Assembly (NCBI GenBank): GCA_008638375.1
Contig: CM018046.1
Location: 1,640,501 to 1,704,500, forward strand
DNA length: 64,000 nt
Reading direction: 5' to 3'
DNA from: Nyssa sinensis
Taxonomy: Eukaryota; Streptophyta; Magnoliopsida; Cornales; Nyssaceae
Made by a program: the position numbers and the translations under genes. Shown here piece by piece: positions 58,700-64,000 of the stretch; position 1 is the stretch's first letter, and each line of letters begins with the position of its first letter. The notes below the pieces were generated by a model that saw only the letters and a program-made list of their open reading frames with translations, was not told where the DNA came from and did not search any database.

Positions 58700-59714
58700 T
58701 GCTAGAATCATACCAAAACATCTATCATGGATTGAAAATATTATTTTTATTAAGATTCATTGCATAGGCGTGAGCCCGGCCTCTTTTGTTTTTGGCCAAA
58801 TTCGATTATTTAAGCTTCCAAAATTGTGTTTTTCTCATTTTAGAAAAAATTTGTTATTATTATCACTTTAATTGGGCATTATCGATTTTATTTTATTTTT
58901 TATTCTCAAGTAATTCTCTCTCTCTCTCTCTCTCTCTCTCTATGAAGTGCCTATTGTCTTTGTTTGATCTCTTTCAAAATTGGGGATTCTTTCTAGCACA
59001 AAATTAGGGCTTATATCTCTCTCTGCGCTCACACACACAAAATTTGGGCGTTTTGCTATCCAGGGATTTTGATCTTATTCACGGCCAAAACTAATTTTTT
59101 TTTTTCTTCAGTTTTTGAGATTCCTTCCAACTAGTTTTTCTTTTTGAGAAGTAAGATTCCTTCCAACTTTATTTGTTTGCTGCAATAGATTCGTGTTTGA
59201 TGCTGCAATAGATTCGTTGCATTTTTTGCACGTTCTTTTTATTTTTTTTATAATTACACTAACCCCTCCTGAGTTATCTGACAATTTACAGGACCTCCCT
59301 TGTGTTTTTTAAAATTTGTACCGACCTCTCCTCTGATATAATGACTATATACCAATTCTCCACAAAATCTGTCATTAATGGTGTTATAGTTTCAATCATT
59401 TTTTTATATGACTAAAATTACTCTTGTATATTACACTAATCTCTCCTATTTTTTTTCTCCATAAATAGCAAGGGAGGTCCCTGTAATTATAGGATATCAG
59501 AAGAAGGTTAGTATAATTATTTATATGGTTAAACAGTAAATTCATGCTCTCTCTTAATAGACAATTATGACAACAAAGTTTAATGTAATATCATAATTCA
59601 CAATTCAGAGTGAAGGTTAGCGTAATTATTAGTTTTTTAATATTTGAACCACACTCAAGGGTTGTCTCGAGATTAGACTTTTGACATTTTCTTGCAGGAG
59701 GGACATAGGAAGTG
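58700..59714 (+). promoter_or_regulatory. ALG2 5' region
   Basis: It contains a (TC)n tract at 58,916-58,942, a feature often found in plant leaders, and ends with TTTTCTTGCAG directly before the coding exon (59,700). The leader may therefore contain an intron. No TATA box is called. Confidence 0.35.
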
Positions 59715-62700
59715 ATGGAGACGAAAGGAGGCTCAAAGATGAACATCGCGATAATCCATCCCGACCTTGGAATCGGTAATTATGCATATTGTATTATGAA
59801 TTATATCGTTATTCCATCTGTTTTGTACCTTTTATATGCTTCTATATTTATACATAGAGACATGTCGAAACAATTGGTTTGTTTGCTCTATGAATTAATT
59901 GATCACATTTTCTAACACTTTTGGATTTATGGATCCCGAATACTTGTAACAATCAGGTGTGTTTGATCCGAATTCTTATACCTTAATCTGATTTTGATGT
60001 GTATGTGTTTCCAAATGGTGATAGGAAACATGTTCTATTTGTAACCCTAATTTTGATGGGAAATTAAACAGATAAAAGACCCTGTCGGACAACTGAGCCT
60101 ATATAAAAACTTGTATGAATTGGATTTTGTTAAGTTGATGGTGAAGATTTGTGGAAGTTCAAAGTTAATGGTTAGAACAGTATATATGTAGTTAGTGGAC
60201 TGAGTTCTCTGGAGTATTTTATGTCATTTAGTTGAACTTGATTTGTTCAAAAAATGTATTTGATTTAAATTGTGTTTGCTCAAATTTATGGGGTAGATTA
60301 AACATGAAATGCTGAGGCAAAAACTTTTGAACCTTTAAGGTTACATAGCACGAGCCTTCGGTCATAATGAATAACTGTTGTGAAATACTCATTCATTTGG
60401 AATTTGTTTTGCAGTTTCTTAGATTTCTTGAATGATGAATTCAACATTATCACACATACACAAGATGTTCAGAGAAAATAAAAATGTATTTGTGTTACAC
60501 TAATTTTGGTGTTTACAAATTTCTGGATGATGCATCTGATCTAAGTATTTTATTTGTTCAATCTTCTCAATCTTATAGTATTCTATAAAATGATATTGCA
60601 GACCTTTAGACTATAAGATTGTTGTAGTTTGAGATATATTAGGACTAAATGCATGGACAGTTTAAGATGACGGTACTGATGACTTGTAGCTTAGACATAG
60701 TATTTCTCTCGTGTTCTCACATCTGGATTTCAAACCAACTAAGATTTAACCGAAAATGCATAAAGGACAGCCGGTCAGCCACTATAAGATGCCAGCACCT
60801 TCTTTCCTCTACAACCCAAATTATTAATGTAGGCACATCTCCCAGACTCGTGCCAATGGAAAAGATTTGCCTAAAGGCATCTTAAGTTAAAAAAAAAAAA
60901 TAATAGGTGTTGCATAGGAAGCAGTCGTGGGGGGCCATATTGACTAATGACTATAAACAATCCGTAGGGGTTTCCACATGGTTAATAGGTGTTGCATGTG
61001 CAAGAGAGGAGGAAGGTGTTGATCACCCTACTAGTTCATTGTATATGGGCTAGGGATGCTTGGAGTATGGTGTTCTCTATTTTCGGTTATGCTGGGGTGA
61101 TGCCGGCTTCCTTGAAGAACCTCTTACTTTCTGGAAAGGGGGAAGGGTGAAACGGGAGACTTGAAAAGTGTGGAATATGGCATTCTTGTGCTTAATTTAG
61201 GTGCAGTCTGGAGGGAGTGAAACCGGAGGACTTTTGATGGGGGAGGAACTCCCTTCTTTTGCTTTCAAGGCTAAGTTTTTGAGGTTATTCTTTTTTTGGG
61301 CTAAAAGAGCTCATCTTGTGAATTTAGGCTCTTAGTAGATTTTTTGAGGTCTTCAGATCTATTATGTAGAGTTTTTCTATTATAAATATGGGTTCACCTC
61401 CCTCGGGCACTTTTGAAGACAATTACACATTACTTATAAAAAAAAAAGTTTAATAACAAAAATAAAATGTTAGAGCATATGTTCTCTCCCTTGCTCACAC
61501 CTTGTGTCTCAAAAGAAGAGATTATCATAAAAAAAAAAAACTAAAGATGTGTGTTGCAGAGCTTCGGTACCCGTCAAAGAGCCTTCTACTAATCCAGCCT
61601 TCTTGTTGAATCAGTGCCTTAACATGCACTACAGAAGCACAGAGAAAGGATCACCTTATCTGATACCTTGAGGTCTCATTTTGTTATTGGCTAAAAAGAA
61701 AAAAAAAAAAAAAAGAGAGATTACATTTCCTATATGTATTTGGTTTACAGGAAAGTTCACTGTAAAATATAACTTAAAAACTTTCCCGTAATGCAGTAAT
61801 TCTATATAAGGGGCATCTATTATTGAATTCACCCGACCCTCCCAGTTTGGGAATGTTCAGTGCCAAAGTCATTGAAAGGGTAAGTTGCCTATCCTCCCTA
61901 AAAGGGACTATGATTGTAGGGCTTGATTTGAGGAAAAAAATTCTTGTTGGAAAATAGTTAGTGGTGGGTTCCTGCAACAATCAAACACCCAAACAATTTA
62001 ATGAAGCAGTTTTTTTTTTCCTTTCCATGGCCTTTCCCATCAATCAAATTGAGCCTTAGAGCTTGCAAAGAAGTATGTGGAAGTCCTGTTAAATGATGTT
62101 CAAGAGAGAACTGGATGATAGACATGAAAGAATCCACTTCTTCCATCTTGTCGTAGAACCAATCTGTCTCATCAAATAAAGCACGAAGTCTAGTTGACAT
62201 GATCTAATGCCTTCCCCATATTACTCTTGCATATGACTCTTGGAACCTGGCTCTCTTGCCTTGACTCGGTATAATTCAATAGGTGCCAAAGAATTATTCA
62301 AAATCTGGCTACCCAAAATGACAGCATATCCGTGTGGAAGTGAGCACACTGAGGAGGATCTTATACGGAGTGCAGACCAAATAAATTGGATGAAAAATTA
62401 AAGCATTTTGTAGAAAGTGAAAGCAACTGGGGCTGCATACTCTAATTCTACTTCCATTTGTGAATTCATAAAAGCAAGGTTTGGGGGTCCATTGTGGTAT
62501 TGCATCATTTGATTCATTTATCAATTGACTGAAATCCTTAATTTTCCTTGTATGAAGATATCCTGGCTTATTATGAGATGTTATTGCCATTACCCATTAT
62601 CGATAGACTCATTCCATGGTTGCTATTATGTATAGGTGGAGCTGAAAGATTAATTGTTGATGCGGCTGTGGAACTTGCATCCTATGGGCACAATGTTCAT

Positions 62701-62752
62701 ATTTTTACTGCACACCATGACAAAACTCGATGTTTTGAGGAGACTCTTGCTG
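59715..62752 (+). CDS. ALG2: ALG2 alpha-1,3/1,6-mannosyltransferase, first two coding exons (partial)
   Basis: ALG2 adds the second and third mannose from GDP-mannose to the dolichol-linked N-glycan precursor on the cytosolic side of the ER. Exon 1 is 59,715-59,775 ([20 protein letters not shown]...). A 2,860-bp intron (GT at 59,776, AG at 62,634-62,635) follows. Exon 2 is 62,636-62,752 and reads [20 protein letters not shown] and then [20 protein letters not shown] across the phase-1 junction. The donor GTGAGA follows at 62,753. This matches the N-terminus of the GT4 glycosyltransferase family, including the GGAER loop. The rest of the protein (about 370 residues) is not in the window, so intron 2 must exceed 1.2 kb. 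No lesion is seen in the two exons. The start ATG is supported by the conserved [11 protein letters not shown]. Confidence 0.93.
60985..61450 (+). mobile_element. LINE 3' end fragment in ALG2 intron 1
   Basis: Broken frames echo the LINE tail at 38,541-38,935, for example [14 protein letters not shown] followed by ATTTTTTGAGGTCTTCAG. The 3' end reads ATGGGTTCACCTCCCTCGGG and finishes in a short poly-A (61,440-61,449). It is on the same strand as ALG2. Stops throughout show it is old. Confidence 0.6.
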
Positions 62753-63788
62753 GTGAGAATTTGATTCCTTTAATACTTTGGTTAAAGGGGCTACTTGTGA
62801 TTTTGTTGAGGCATGCACTAGCAATGTGGAAGATGGTATTCCCATGAGTTGTCTTATTTTTCTTGCATGTTATTATTTAGAAGCATTGCATCTATAGTGC
62901 ATCTAACATTACAGCAGATATGTGCTCTTTTCCCCCCAAAGTAGCACCCTTGGAACTTTTTCTTTTGGTCAAAGGTGGATACATTTTTTTAAGCCATTCT
63001 TTAAGCAGATGTGCTATGCTTAAGCAGCAGTAAATGATATATAACGTATTTCCACATATACAAGGAAGATGGAAATCTGTAATATTATAGAAAGTAAGGG
63101 TTTGATGAACTGTAGCCAATTCCTAACAAAGGAGTAGTTGAAGGATCACTATAAATCAGTAATTATTTTCGTATGGTGAAAATGGAGCTGTATGGGGTGT
63201 TTTCTTTGTTTCTGTTGAGACTCATTAGTCATTCCTTGTTCTATTCTAGTTTCACATCAGTGTGAGTGTACCTTCCGATATGCTAGGTGGAAGGTGTTCT
63301 GTTTGAATGTTGACTGTTGTAGTCTTTGTATGAATCATTGTTAAGAAATGAAAGCAAAATGAAATTTCTTAGAGTCCTTGGATCAAAATTTGTTTCGTTT
63401 CAGTTGAAACAACCAATTTTTTTCAGCTTTGGAGGAAATTTACACGAAATAGCGGTGTTTTTCAGTTTTGGAAGAAATTTGACATGAAATAGTGGTGGAT
63501 TTTTGAAATTCCATGGTTTCATATGAAACGATGTCGTGTCAGTGTGTTTACAGAAATGACATCATTTTGAATGAAAAAATGGGATGGGGTGACACCCATC
63601 ATATTTGGCACAAAATCATTTTTAATTCAAAAATTAAAAATAAAAAGAGATTTGATGGTGCAAAGGATGAAGTCTCATTCTGGTCTAGATTCTAAGAGAA
63701 GAAAGGTGAAGAAAGAGAGAGATGGAGGAGAAGACAAAGAGGCACTGACTGATGGAGATCGGAGCCTCCATATATGTTCATTTACAGG
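62753..63788 (+). other. ALG2 intron 2 (part)
   Basis: Starts with GTGAGA. No later ALG2 exon is visible. The sequence is ordinary intron-like DNA with no other gene. Confidence 0.6.
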
Positions 63789-64000
63789 CATAGTTGTCAA
63801 AATGTGTATCGGAAGCCATATCGTTTTTAAAAAAATGCATATTGTATCGTGTATTGTAGATAGGTGTAATTTTTTTAAAATACATTTATAAATATATAGT
63901 AATATATATACATGAAGATATATAATGCTTAAATTGATATAAATAACATTTCAATTTACTTGTTATACAAATTAGATATATAGATTATTATTATTTATCC
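63789..64000. mobile_element. CATAGTTGT-type TIR element, copy B (cut by window end)
   Basis: It begins CATAGTTGTCAAAATGTGTA and follows copy A (31,587 onward) through GCCATAT(C/T)G, TATCGTGTAT and ATGATATAAATAACAT-like blocks to GATTATTATTATTTATCC at the right edge. It lies in ALG2 intron 2. Confidence 0.7.

Noticed and set aside
1..64000. tRNA, rRNA and snRNA genes
   Set aside because: No cloverleaf or ribosomal sequence was noticed; only SINE-type A/B boxes occur.

Overview
The window is nuclear DNA of a dicot-type flowering plant. It is AT-rich, with spliced genes using GT...AG introns, plant CC-NB-LRR immune receptors, an S-domain receptor kinase, a DOG1-family gene and many nested plant transposons. 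The species cannot be named from the sequence alone; a woody eudicot is only a guess.

Layout. 1-3,652 is the 5' part of a minus-strand Ty3/gypsy (Tat-like) retrotransposon: LTR, primer site, gag, protease and the start of reverse transcriptase. Its frame is open except for two TAG codons, and the second sits in a tobamovirus-like readthrough context. 3,653-9,335 is non-coding and holds a long diverged inverted repeat, a SINE and a TIR element. 10,125-12,884 is NLR1, a complete RPM1-like CC-NB-LRR gene. 17,760-19,359 is a second copy of the NLR upstream region ending in a 57-bp stump of the NLR coding sequence. 19,360-26,702 is a third copy of that upstream region, split by a 6.4-kb degenerate CACTA-like transposon that carries a profilin exon, an unidentified exon and a gypsy integrase fragment. 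26,703-29,624 is NLR2.

30,302-38,097 is an old LTR retrotransposon with a Harbinger-like element in its 5' LTR, another TIR element after its primer site, and a copia-like remnant plus a LINE tail inside its coding region. 38,938-41,238 is a 5'-truncated S-domain receptor kinase pseudogene on the minus strand (RLK1), and 45,839-49,359 is its nearly complete sister (RLK2), frameshifted in the last exon. 51,211-52,005 (minus) is a two-exon DOG1/TGA-like gene. 59,715-62,752 holds the first two coding exons of ALG2, the ER mannosyltransferase of N-glycan precursor assembly; the gene runs off the right edge.

Reading across: the NLR2 3' flank continues, on the far side of the retrotransposon, into the 3' flank of RLK1. 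The same segment also lies behind NLR1 and behind RLK2. This suggests that an ancestral tail-to-tail NLR/receptor-kinase pair was duplicated as a block and then broken up by transposons. Both gene families act in pathogen perception, so this is a decaying and renewing immune-receptor cluster beside ordinary housekeeping genes.
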